6,156 nt of DNA from Acidobacteriota bacterium (GCA_016201195.1 JACQDI010000594.1:1-6156); one strand, 5' to 3'; counted from the first letter of the stretch, positions 1 to 6,156 are shown. The notes: generated by a model from the letters alone, not told the origin. A program made the numbers and translations.

Positions 1-273
1 AGTCTCGGACGCTTGGATACTCGTGCCATGCGAGCAGCATAGCAGAGAACCGAATCATATGGATATATTTTAATGAAACGTTATACTAGGCCGTCCAGAG
101 GCCGTCGCTAAGATAGCAGCACCCCTTCTAGCGGCAGAACCCCCACTGGCACGAGGCCCCCTAGCGGGCCATTCAGAGTGCGTATGGAAGCGGGGCGAGC
201 GACGGGGGAGGCAGACCGGAGAAGGGCTGGGCTACCCACCGACCCACCGGCTCCGGCCCCAGCTGGAGGCGCC
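1..273. other. Region without a recognisable gene
   Basis: No reading frame here shows a recognisable protein. An AT-rich patch at about 52-92 contrasts with GC-rich surroundings and could hold promoter elements, but I find no well-spaced -35/-10 pair there. There is a small hairpin (155-159 with 166-170) and a direct repeat CTAGCGG (128-134 and 161-167). I see no tRNA, riboswitch or other RNA signature. If the promoter at 295-322 is real, this stretch would be the 5' leader of a gene to the left. Confidence 0.5.
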
Positions 274-411
274 GCCCCTTTCCCTGCCTGTTCGATTGTA
301 TGCGAACGAGGCTCGCTGTCAAGGGTTCGCTTCGCCGCGCCAAAGCAGCGCGCCCTTGACAGCGAGCCTCGTTCGGAGGGAAATGATTCACAAAGAGGCA
401 GGGAAAGGGGC
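274..411. repeat. Nested inverted repeat with 23-bp inner and 16-bp outer arms
   Basis: The inner arms 303-325 and 353-375 are perfect 23-bp reverse complements. The 27-nt centre contains a further short stem (336-340 with 348-352, 7-nt loop). The outer arms 274-289 and 396-411 are perfect 16-bp reverse complements (core AGGCAGGGAAAGGGG). The linkers between inner and outer arms are unrelated in sequence and length: 13 nt on the left (290-302), 20 nt on the right (376-395). Chance cannot plausibly explain both pairs. The structure can be read as one large stem-loop or as two divergent copies of a module TTGACA-arm-linker-AGGCAGGG. I see no flanking target-site duplication and no coding capacity, and I do not recognise the family. 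Confidence 0.95.
295..322 (-). promoter_or_regulatory. Candidate sigma70-type promoter firing leftward
   Basis: On the minus strand TTGACA (317-322) is a perfect -35 box, followed after 16 nt by TACAAT (295-300), a five-of-six match to the -10 consensus. The predicted start is near 287-289, at the edge of the outer inverted-repeat arm. The -35 and most of the spacer lie within the left inner arm. It points away from the isc operon toward the left edge, so it probably serves a gene beyond the window. The mirrored TTGACA at 356-361 on the plus strand lacks a good -10 box at the right distance. Confidence 0.45.
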
Positions 412-450
412 TAAATAGAAAAGTGAGCCGTCCCAGCGCTTTGCCCCGAA

Positions 451-469
451 CCGCAGGGAGAAACTGCGG
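451..469. terminator. Candidate hairpin, terminator-like on the plus strand
   Basis: CCGCAG (451-456) pairs with CTGCGG (464-469) around a 7-nt loop. On the plus strand it is followed by CCGGCCTAATTATTTTGCTT, a loosely T-rich stretch beginning about seven nucleotides after the stem; on the minus strand no T-tract follows. It could end a short rightward transcript before it runs antisense into iscX, but the separation from the T-rich part makes this uncertain. Confidence 0.25.
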
Positions 470-500
470 CCGGCCTAATTATTTTGCTTGACACGGACCG

Positions 501-517
501 GCCTTCTCATGGAAGGC
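501..517 (-). terminator. Weak candidate terminator hairpin downstream of iscX
   Basis: GCCTTC (501-506) pairs with GAAGGC (512-517) around a 5-nt loop, directly after the repeat hairpin in the leftward direction. Only scattered T residues follow, so this is at best a weak or Rho-assisted stop for the isc transcript. It is the most compact stem near the operon end. Confidence 0.25.
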
Positions 518-519
518 AC

Positions 520-561
520 CAAAGACGCAAAGCCCGCAAAGGTTTTCTTGGCGTCTTTGCG
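520..561. repeat. Inverted pair of the CAAAGACGC repeat after iscX
   Basis: CAAAGACGC at 520-528 is the exact reverse complement of GCGTCTTTG at 551-559. After one mismatch, three more pairs (530-532 with 547-549) close a 14-nt loop. The left arm is a copy of the repeat found twice before iscA. The hairpin begins 14-16 nt beyond the iscX stop in the direction of transcription. No run of T follows on the minus strand, so a classical intrinsic terminator is not supported; it may stabilise the mRNA 3' end. Confidence 0.7.
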
Positions 562-575
562 TGAGCGCCGTCCGC

Positions 576-794
576 CTACTCTTCCTGCGCCTCCTGCCAC
601 TCCTCGTGCCAGGCCATCTGGATGGCTTCGAGTTTGCCCTCGTTGGAGGCTTTGGGGTCGTCCTGGAAGTCGGGCAGCTCGGTGACCCACTGGTGCAGGT
701 CGGTGAAGCGGACTTTGAGGGGGTCAATCTCGGGGTGGGCTTCGAGCAGCGCGATGCCCAGGTCTTCCGCGGCGTCCCAGGTGAGTGCGGGCAT
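576..794 (-). CDS. iscX: Fe-S assembly modulator IscX (YfhJ)
   Basis: IscX is a small acidic protein that binds IscS and iron and tunes the rate of cluster formation, competing with frataxin in studied systems. The 72-residue product closely matches the family: an opening TWDAAEDLGIALLEAHPEIDP, then VRFTDLHQWV, the very characteristic DDPKASNEGKLEAIQMAW, and an acidic end HEEWQEAQEE. Length is slightly above the 66 residues I recall for E. coli. The many Asp and Glu residues provide the expected acidic surface. The ATG lies 3 nt after the fdx stop. AAGAGG (801-806) is six nucleotides before it and abuts the fdx stop codon, indicating tight translational coupling. It is the last gene of the operon; no gene follows in the next 575 nt. 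Confidence 0.95.
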   Translation of the reverse strand: MPALTWDAAEDLGIALLEAHPEIDPLKVRFTDLHQWVTELPDFQDDPKASNEGKLEAIQMAWHEEWQEAQEE

Positions 795-797
795 GTC

Positions 798-1235
798 TTA
801 CCTCTTATTGGAAGGCGGCGGGATGGCGTCGCCCAACTGCGAGCCGCCGCCCTCGCTGACGTAGTTCTTGTTCCACGCCGGGATCTCGACCACCACGTCG
901 CCGTGCACGATGGCCTGGCAGCCGAGGCGCGAGTGCAGGGTCAGCGCCGGGGCCGTTTCCAGGCGGTCGGCCTCGTCGTCTTCCATCTCCGACAGGTTCT
1001 CCTCACCTTGCTTAACGACCACGTGGCAGGTGGTGCAGGCGCAGTTGCCGCCGCAGGCGTGCTCCAGGTGGAAGCCGAAATTCTGGGCCACATCGAGCAG
1101 CGACAAGGGCTTGCCGTGGTGCTTGTAGGGGAGAGTCTCCGGATCGAACTCGAAGGTCTTGCCTTCCGGCAGAAAGGTCACCTTGATCGTCTTCTTGGCG
1201 GCGGTCACTTCGTTCGGTAGAGCGACGGTAGACAT
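798..1235 (-). CDS. fdx: ISC-type [2Fe-2S] ferredoxin
   Basis: This adrenodoxin-like ferredoxin supplies electrons for cluster assembly on IscU. Ligand cysteines are Cys61, Cys67 and Cys70 in HACGGNCACTTCHV (C-x5-C-x2-C) and Cys106 in RLGCQA, 36 residues after Cys70, as in E. coli Fdx. Cys65 is a non-ligand cysteine equivalent to one in the enterobacterial protein. An acidic stretch EMEDDEADRLETAP (83-96) lies in the region that docks on IscS. At 145 residues it is longer than E. coli Fdx (about 111): about 15 extra N-terminal residues, an insertion near 31-42 (around LPYKHHGK), and a longer tail after WNKNYVSEGGG. The ATG is 5 nt after the hscA stop; a GGGAGG (1249-1254) inside the end of hscA is 13 nt away, or a nearer GGG may serve. 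iscX follows after 3 nt. Confidence 0.95.
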   Translation of the reverse strand: MSTVALPNEVTAAKKTIKVTFLPEGKTFEFDPETLPYKHHGKPLSLLDVAQNFGFHLEHACGGNCACTTCHVVVKQGEENLSEMEDDEADRLETAPALTLHSRLGCQAIVHGDVVVEIPAWNKNYVSEGGGSQLGDAIPPPSNKR

Positions 1236-1240
1236 AATGC

Positions 1241-3106
<1,866 letters not shown>

Positions 3107-3120
3107 TCATCATACCTTTT
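3107..3120 (-). promoter_or_regulatory. Ribosome binding site and overlapping mini-ORF at the hscA start
   Basis: AAAAGG at 3115-3120 lies eight nucleotides before the GTG start of hscA. Between them are two adjacent ATG codons (3111-3113 and 3108-3110) in a different frame, giving only ATG ATG AGT GTC TAG before a stop. The ATGs sit one and four nucleotides from AAAAGG, too close for efficient use, so the GTG is the best-spaced start. A TGA directly abuts the GTG in frame, ruling out an upstream extension. Confidence 0.6.
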
Positions 3121-3124
3121 CGCG

Positions 3125-3150
3125 TGGCGCGGACACCCGTGCCTGCGCCA
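3125..3150. repeat. Palindrome in the hscB-hscA gap
   Basis: TGGCGC (3125-3130) and GCGCCA (3145-3150) are perfect inverted arms, with partial further pairing inside (GG/CT and CAC/GTG around 3131-3144). The hairpin occupies most of the 46-nt hscB-hscA gap, the widest in the operon. It has no T-tract, so it is not a convincing terminator. It may be a dispersed palindromic repeat, or an RNA hairpin affecting mRNA processing or stability ahead of hscA. Confidence 0.6.
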
Positions 3151-3152
3151 CA

Positions 3153-3782
3153 TTACACCAGCTCTGCATTCACGTCGCGCAACAAGTTGCGAATATAGTT
3201 CCGCCGGTTCAGCACGCTGTAAATCTTCTCCAGCGCGTCGCGGCTCTCGGTGCGGTCCCACTCGCCGAAGCCCGCCTCGAGTGAGTGGTCGACCTCCTCC
3301 AGCAAGTTCTCGAACTTCGCCTTGGCCTCGATCAGTTGCGGGCGCACCGAGTCGTCGCCGGTGCGGATCTCTTCGAGCGCCATGTTCAGATCGAACACCT
3401 CTTCCAGCAGCTCCGGCGGCACATTGGAAGACTTCTGCTCGCTCTTTTTCATCCCGTACAGGTCGAGCAGGTACTCGCCCCGGGCCACCGGATCCTTCAG
3501 GGTGCGGTAGGCGTCGTTAAGCCACGCGGTGGCGTCCACCGCCAACTGGCGCTCGCGCTCGGGACGCCGGAAGTAGACATCGGGATGCAGGCGCCGGCTC
3601 AACCGGTAGAAGCTCTGCTCCAGTGCACCCAGATCGATTTGCAGTTTCCGCGGCAGGCCGAAGTACTCAAAGTAGTCCGTGGTGGGCGGCTGGAGGCTTT
3701 CGCAGTGGCTGCAGAAATGGACCTCCTCGGGCGACTTGCCGCAGTTCCAGCAGGTGACGGTTTGTCCGATCTGGGTCAGCAT
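3153..3782 (-). CDS. hscB: J-domain co-chaperone HscB with N-terminal four-cysteine module
   Basis: HscB is the J-protein partner of HscA; it brings IscU to the Hsp70 and stimulates its ATPase. The 209-residue product has a J domain at about residues 35-115, with DYFEYFGLP at its start and HPD at 66-68, followed by NDAYRTLKDPVARGEYLL. A helical C-terminal domain (about 125-205), the IscU-binding part in known HscB, ends RNYIRNLLRDVNAELV. Ahead of the J domain is C11-W-N-C14 then C24-x2-C27, a likely zinc or metal site. As I recall, E. coli HscB (about 171 residues) lacks it, whereas mitochondrial HSC20 of animals has a similar CWNC...CxxC. The ATG at 3782 was chosen because the frame's earlier start at 3860 would overlap iscA by 62 nt with no homology. 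AGGG lies four nucleotides upstream of the ATG, a weak site 16 nt after iscA. Confidence 0.95.
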   Translation of the reverse strand: MLTQIGQTVTCWNCGKSPEEVHFCSHCESLQPPTTDYFEYFGLPRKLQIDLGALEQSFYRLSRRLHPDVYFRRPERERQLAVDATAWLNDAYRTLKDPVARGEYLLDLYGMKKSEQKSSNVPPELLEEVFDLNMALEEIRTGDDSVRPQLIEAKAKFENLLEEVDHSLEAGFGEWDRTESRDALEKIYSVLNRRNYIRNLLRDVNAELV

Positions 3783-3798
3783 GGAACCCTGGCCGGGA

Positions 3799-4119
3799 TC
3801 AGGCCACAAAAGAGGTGCCGCAACCGCAGGTCTTCTTGGCGTTGGGGTTCTCGAAAACAAACCCCGATTGCAGCAACGACTCCTTGTAATCCAGGGTCAG
3901 CCCGTGCAAGTAGATGTAGCTCTTCGGGTCGACGAACACCTTGACGCCGTCGTATTCGAAAACCTTGTCGTTGGACCGCGGCTTGGCGTCGAACTTGAAC
4001 TGGTAGCTCAAGCCGCTGCAGCCGCCGCCGAGCACACCCAGCCTCAGCCCGCCTTCCAGGTGGTGCGTGGCGAGCGCTTCCTTGATCTTGGCGATCGCCT
4101 TGGGTGTGACCTCGATCAT
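3799..4119 (-). CDS. iscA: A-type Fe-S carrier protein IscA
   Basis: IscA binds iron or an Fe-S cluster and delivers it to target apoproteins, notably for [4Fe-4S] maturation. The 106-residue product starts MIEVTPKAIAKIKEAL and carries the three invariant cysteines: Cys34 in GGGCSGLSY, and Cys98 and Cys100 in the C-terminal TCGCGTSF. VFVDPKSYIYLHGLTLDY is the usual core of the fold. Its place between iscU and hscB identifies IscA rather than ErpA or SufA. I chose the ATG at 4119: a longer frame to a TTG at 4146 would translate the intergenic repeat (PPLRLCEI), which has no family counterpart. The start lacks a strong Shine-Dalgarno sequence (GCGAGATT before ATG), so translation may be weak or coupled to iscU. 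Confidence 0.96.
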   Translation of the reverse strand: MIEVTPKAIAKIKEALATHHLEGGLRLGVLGGGCSGLSYQFKFDAKPRSNDKVFEYDGVKVFVDPKSYIYLHGLTLDYKESLLQSGFVFENPNAKKTCGCGTSFVA

Positions 4120-4125
4120 AATCTC

Positions 4126-4157
4126 GCAAAGACGCAAAGGGGGCAAAGACGCAAAGG
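4126..4157. repeat. Tandem 15-bp repeat in the iscU-iscA gap
   Basis: Two identical copies of GCAAAGACGCAAAGG occur at 4126-4140 and 4143-4157, separated by GG (period 17). Each copy contains CAAAG twice, so there is an internal half-period as well. The block fills most of the 42 nt between the iscU stop and the iscA ATG, up to six bases before that ATG. The 13-base core CAAAGACGCAAAG recurs at 520-532 after iscX, and an inverted relative is at 547-561. This suggests a dispersed intergenic repeat family. That family is known to me only as a general impression from acidobacterial-like genomes. Confidence 0.85.
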
Positions 4158-4161
4158 CCCC

Positions 4162-4578
4162 CTAAGCGTTAGCCGGCTGGGGGGACCCTTCCCGCGCCGC
4201 CCGCTTGGCCTTGTAGTCGGTGATGGCGGCGTGGATGGCGTCTTCGGCCAGCACCGAGCAGTGGATCTTCACCGGGGGCAGGCTCAGCTCGCTGACGATG
4301 TCGGTATTCTTGATCTCCAGAGCTTCGTCAACGGTCTTGCCCTTGATCCACTCGGTGGCAAGCGATGAGCTGGCGATAGCGCTGCCGCAGCCGAAGGTCT
4401 TGAACTTGGCGTCCTCGATGATCTGGGTCTCCTCGTTCACCTTGAGCTGCAGGCGCATTACGTCGCCGCATTCCGGCGCGCCCACCATGCCGGTGCCCAC
4501 GTTGGGATCGTTCTTGTCGAGCGTCCCCACGTTGCGCGGTTTGTTGTAGTGGTCGAGAACTTTTTCTGAATATGCCAT
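4162..4578 (-). CDS. iscU: Fe-S cluster assembly scaffold IscU
   Basis: IscU is the scaffold on which [2Fe-2S] clusters are built from IscS-derived sulfur and iron before release by HscA/HscB. The 138-residue protein begins MAYSEKVLDHYNKPRNVG, typical of the family. It has all three ligand cysteines: Cys37 in APECGDV with the adjacent conserved Asp39, Cys64 in TFGCGSAIASSS, and Cys107 preceded by His106 in KIHCSVLAEDAI. The LPPVK peptide at residues 100-104 is the known HscA-recognition motif and fits the presence of hscA and hscB in the same operon. The C-terminus (about 125-138, ending SPQPANA) is a short extension rich in Ala, Pro and charged residues. GAGGG sits six nucleotides before the ATG. 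The iscS stop is 31 nt upstream, and the gap to the iscA ATG (42 nt) is occupied mostly by a tandem repeat. Confidence 0.98.
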   Translation of the reverse strand: MAYSEKVLDHYNKPRNVGTLDKNDPNVGTGMVGAPECGDVMRLQLKVNEETQIIEDAKFKTFGCGSAIASSSLATEWIKGKTVDEALEIKNTDIVSELSLPPVKIHCSVLAEDAIHAAITDYKAKRAAREGSPQPANA

Positions 4579-4584
4579 CTTTTT

Positions 4585-4589
4585 CCCTC
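4585..4589 (-). promoter_or_regulatory. Ribosome binding site of iscU
   Basis: GAGGG followed by six A/G-rich nucleotides precedes the iscU ATG. It is one of the strongest ribosome binding sites in the operon, which fits high demand for the scaffold. Confidence 0.7.
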
Positions 4590-4609
4590 GTCTCTTTTGG
4601 GGCTCGCGA

Positions 4610-5824
4610 CTAGTCGGCGGCCCAGCTAACTTTCGAAAGATCGATCCCTTCCTTGGCCATATCGTAAAGCGGGCTCAACTCGCGCAGGCGCATCACCGTC
4701 TCCACCACGCGCTTGATCACGTAGTCGACTTCCTCCTCGGTGTTGAAACGTCCGATGCCGAAGCGAATAGAGGTGTGGGCCAGGTCCTCGCCCACGCCCA
4801 GCGCCTTGAGCACGTAGCTGGGCTCGAGCGTGGCCGAGGTACAGGCCGAGCCACTCGATACGGCCACGTCGTTGATGCCCATCAGCAGTGACTCGCCCTC
4901 CACGTAAGCGAAGCTAATGTTGATATTGTGCGGCAAGCGGTGTTCCATGCTGCCGTTGATGTAGCATTCGTCGAGCTGGCTCAGGATGCCTTCCTTGAGC
5001 TTGTCGCGCAGGTAGGCGAGCCGCTTCGACTCTGCGGGCATCTCCTGGTTACACAGCTCGCAGGCTTTACCCAGCCCGACGATACCGGTGACGTTCAGCG
5101 TGCCGGAGCGCATGCCGCGCTCATGGCCGCCGCCGTCCATCTGGGCCGCGATCTGCACGCGCGGGTTCTTGCGGCGCACGTAGAGCGCCCCCACGCCCTT
5201 GGGTCCGTAGATCTTGTGCCCCGAGAGCGAGAGCAGGTCGATGTTGTCGGTCTGCACGTTCACCGGGACTTTGCCGGTGGCCTGCACCGCGTCGGTGTGG
5301 AACAGGATCTTGCGCGCGTGGGCCAGCTTGCCGATTTCGGCGATGGGCTGGATCACGCCGATCTCGTTGTTGGCGTACATGATCGAGATCAGGATCGTCT
5401 TGTCGGTGATCGCCTCCTCGAGCATCTCCAGATCGATGCGGCCGTCCCGCTGCACGGGGAGATACGTCACCCGGCAGCCCTGTTTCTCCAGGCGCTTGCA
5501 GGTGTCGAGCACCGCCTTGTGCTCGGTGGCCGAGGTGATGATGTGGTTGCCGCGCTCGGCGTACATCTCGGCCACGCCCTTGATGGCCAGGTTGTTGCTC
5601 TCGGTGGCGCCGCTGGTGAAGATGATCTCCTTGGGCGTCGCGCCGATCAGGTCGGCGATCTGCTTGCGCGCGTTGTCCACCGCCTTCTCAGCCTCCCAGC
5701 CGAAGCTGTGGTTGCGGCTGGCGGCGTTGCCGAAGACCTTGGTGAAATACGGCAGCATCGCCTCCAGCACGCGCGGATCCACGGGCGTGGTGGCGTGGTT
5801 GTCCATGTAGATCGGGGTCTGCAT
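4610..5824 (-). CDS. iscS: Cysteine desulfurase IscS
   Basis: IscS is a pyridoxal-phosphate enzyme that converts L-cysteine to alanine and passes the sulfur as a persulfide to IscU and other acceptors in the cytoplasm. The 404-residue product is the same length as E. coli IscS from memory. Visible landmarks are the N-terminal IYMDNHATTP, the cofactor-contacting EHKAVLDTC with His102, HTDAVQATGK around 176-185, the PLP-binding Lys204 in SGHKIYGPKG, and the active-site loop SSGSACTS with catalytic Cys328. The C-terminal SPLYDMAKEGIDLSKVSW resembles the IscS tail that contacts IscU, which favours IscS over NifS or SufS. The ATG at 5824 has a clear ribosome binding site, AGGGAG, six nucleotides upstream. 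The iscR stop lies 18 nt upstream and iscU starts 31 nt downstream, consistent with a shared transcript. I see no missing key residue. Confidence 0.98.
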   Translation of the reverse strand: MQTPIYMDNHATTPVDPRVLEAMLPYFTKVFGNAASRNHSFGWEAEKAVDNARKQIADLIGATPKEIIFTSGATESNNLAIKGVAEMYAERGNHIITSATEHKAVLDTCKRLEKQGCRVTYLPVQRDGRIDLEMLEEAITDKTILISIMYANNEIGVIQPIAEIGKLAHARKILFHTDAVQATGKVPVNVQTDNIDLLSLSGHKIYGPKGVGALYVRRKNPRVQIAAQMDGGGHERGMRSGTLNVTGIVGLGKACELCNQEMPAESKRLAYLRDKLKEGILSQLDECYINGSMEHRLPHNINISFAYVEGESLLMGINDVAVSSGSACTSATLEPSYVLKALGVGEDLAHTSIRFGIGRFNTEEEVDYVIKRVVETVMRLRELSPLYDMAKEGIDLSKVSWAAD

Positions 5825-5830
5825 CTTTGT

Positions 5831-5836
5831 CTCCCT
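5831..5836 (-). promoter_or_regulatory. Ribosome binding site of iscS
   Basis: AGGGAG lies six nucleotides before the iscS ATG, inside the 18-nt iscR-iscS gap. It fixes the iscS start and indicates independent initiation. Confidence 0.75.
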
Positions 5837-5842
5837 ATCGCC

Positions 5843-6156
5843 TCATAGAACGTGAAGGGCGGTTGCCATCTCCGCGTCACACGGCATCTCCGCAGTCTCC
5901 GGCGGCGGCACATCGCGCGCCAGCTCCGAAATCGTGATTGAATCCAGCAGTTTCATGATGCGGTCGTGCACCCGGCGCAACGGCTCCCGCACGCTGCACT
6001 TCTCGGTGTGAAAGCACTCGCCGCTCACGCAGGAGGTCAGCAATACTGGACCGTCGATCAGCCTGATCACCTCCAGCGCGGTGATGGTCGTTGGATCCCT
6101 CGCCAGCACATAGCCTCCATGGGTTCCGTGCTGGGAAACCAGGAACCCGTGGCGGG
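5843..6156 (-). CDS. iscR: IscR-type Rrf2 family Fe-S regulator (C-terminal part, 5' end outside window)
   Basis: This is the 3' portion of a Rrf2-family transcription factor. 103 complete codons are visible before the TGA stop, and the reading frame stays open to the right edge, so the helix-turn-helix N-terminus is missing. The first visible residues (LVSQHGTHGGYVLAR) match the wing of the Rrf2 winged helix, followed by the usual ITALEVIRLIDGP stretch. A cysteine cluster follows, C-x4-C-x5-C, at visible residues 42, 47 and 53, where IscR proteins bind a [2Fe-2S] cluster. In the known family this protein represses its own isc operon when its cluster is loaded. The position directly upstream of iscS supports IscR over other Rrf2 members such as NsrR. 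As I recall E. coli IscR, its cysteine spacing is x5/x5 and a histidine three residues after the last cysteine is a ligand; here the first gap is x4 and that position is arginine. An internal GTG at 6109 is not the true start because homology continues upstream. Confidence 0.9.
   Translation of the reverse strand, partial: RHGFLVSQHGTHGGYVLARDPTTITALEVIRLIDGPVLLTSCVSGECFHTEKCSVREPLRRVHDRIMKLLDSITISELARDVPPPETAEMPCDAEMATALHVL

Noticed and set aside
1..29. Possible leftward gene start: ATG at 27-29 reading MARVSKRPR to the window edge
   Set aside because: Only nine codons are visible, no Shine-Dalgarno sequence precedes it, and chance could give such a stretch. The leftward promoter at 295-322 makes a gene to the left plausible, but this start cannot be supported here.
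20..155. 9-bp inverted repeat CTCGTGCCA (20-28) and TGGCACGAG (147-155)
   Set aside because: About one 9-bp inverted match is expected by chance in a 575-nt region, and the arms are 118 nt apart with no extension.
131..170. CCACTGG-containing segment as a cobalamin riboswitch
   Set aside because: Only a short fragment resembling one conserved box is present. The B12-box and other conserved segments are missing on both strands, and no cobalamin gene is visible.
274..411. Nested inverted repeat as a CRISPR array or invertible promoter cassette
   Set aside because: The arms are inverted rather than direct and there are no regularly spaced units, so it is not CRISPR. The inner spacer of 27 bp is too short for a typical invertible promoter segment, and no recombinase gene is in the window.
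178..414. 78-codon plus-strand frame across the nested inverted repeat
   Set aside because: The Arg/Ala/Pro-rich translation resembles nothing known, there is no ribosome binding site, and it runs through the inverted repeat. The minus-strand frame at 173-391 is rejected for the same reasons.
3783..3860. N-terminal extension of HscB by 26 residues
   Set aside because: It would overlap the end of iscA by 62 nt, is Pro/Arg-rich with no family counterpart, and the start at 3782 directly precedes the conserved cysteine module.
4120..4146. N-terminal extension of IscA from TTG
   Set aside because: The added residues are a translation of the intergenic repeat. The family N-terminus (MIEVTPKA) fits the ATG at 4119.
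4928..5848. 306-codon plus-strand open frame opposite iscS
   Set aside because: Antisense shadow of iscS with no recognisable domain. The same reasoning applies to the plus-strand frames at 561-1220, 3285-3944 and 3679-4368.

Overview
The window carries the leftward-transcribed (minus strand) iron-sulfur cluster assembly (ISC) operon iscR-iscS-iscU-iscA-hscB-hscA-fdx-iscX. It is complete except for the 5' part of iscR, which runs off the right edge. The gene order matches the classical operon of Proteobacteria. The DNA is GC-rich, and the proteins resemble but are not close copies of the enterobacterial ones: HscB has an N-terminal four-cysteine module and the ferredoxin is longer. Copies of a GCAAAGACGCAAAG-type repeat and a GGCGCGGACAC-type palindrome lie between genes. 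From memory such intergenic repeats are common in Acidobacteriota and some deltaproteobacterial-type genomes, so an acidobacterial-like soil organism is my best guess, held with low confidence.

Layout from the right edge, in transcription order: the C-terminal part of the IscR/Rrf2 regulator (5843-6156), cysteine desulfurase IscS (4610-5824), scaffold IscU (4162-4578), A-type carrier IscA (3799-4119), J-cochaperone HscB (3153-3782), Hsp70 HscA (1241-3106), [2Fe-2S] ferredoxin (798-1235) and IscX (576-794). Gaps between genes are 3 to 46 nt, so one polycistronic transcript is likely. Its promoter and IscR operators would lie beyond the right edge. The genes form one pathway: IscS supplies sulfur, Fdx supplies electrons, IscX modulates IscS, IscU builds the cluster, HscA/HscB release it from IscU, IscA passes it on, and IscR senses cluster supply.

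The leftmost 575 nt have no convincing gene. They contain the operon's 3' trailer with repeat-derived hairpins (501-559), a hairpin at 451-469, and a nested inverted repeat (274-411). The nested repeat has perfect 23-bp inner arms and perfect 16-bp outer arms. It can also be read as two divergent copies of one promoter-like module. Each inner arm carries TTGACA, and the leftward copy has a good -10 box (TACAAT), so it is a candidate promoter for a gene to the left of the window. Positions 1-270 hold an AT-rich patch (about 52-92) and GC-rich DNA with no recognisable gene.

No wholly new multigene system is visible. The items most worth a second look are the nested inverted repeat, the metazoan-like cysteine module on HscB, the IscR ligand region lacking the enterobacterial histidine, and the repeats inserted at gene junctions.
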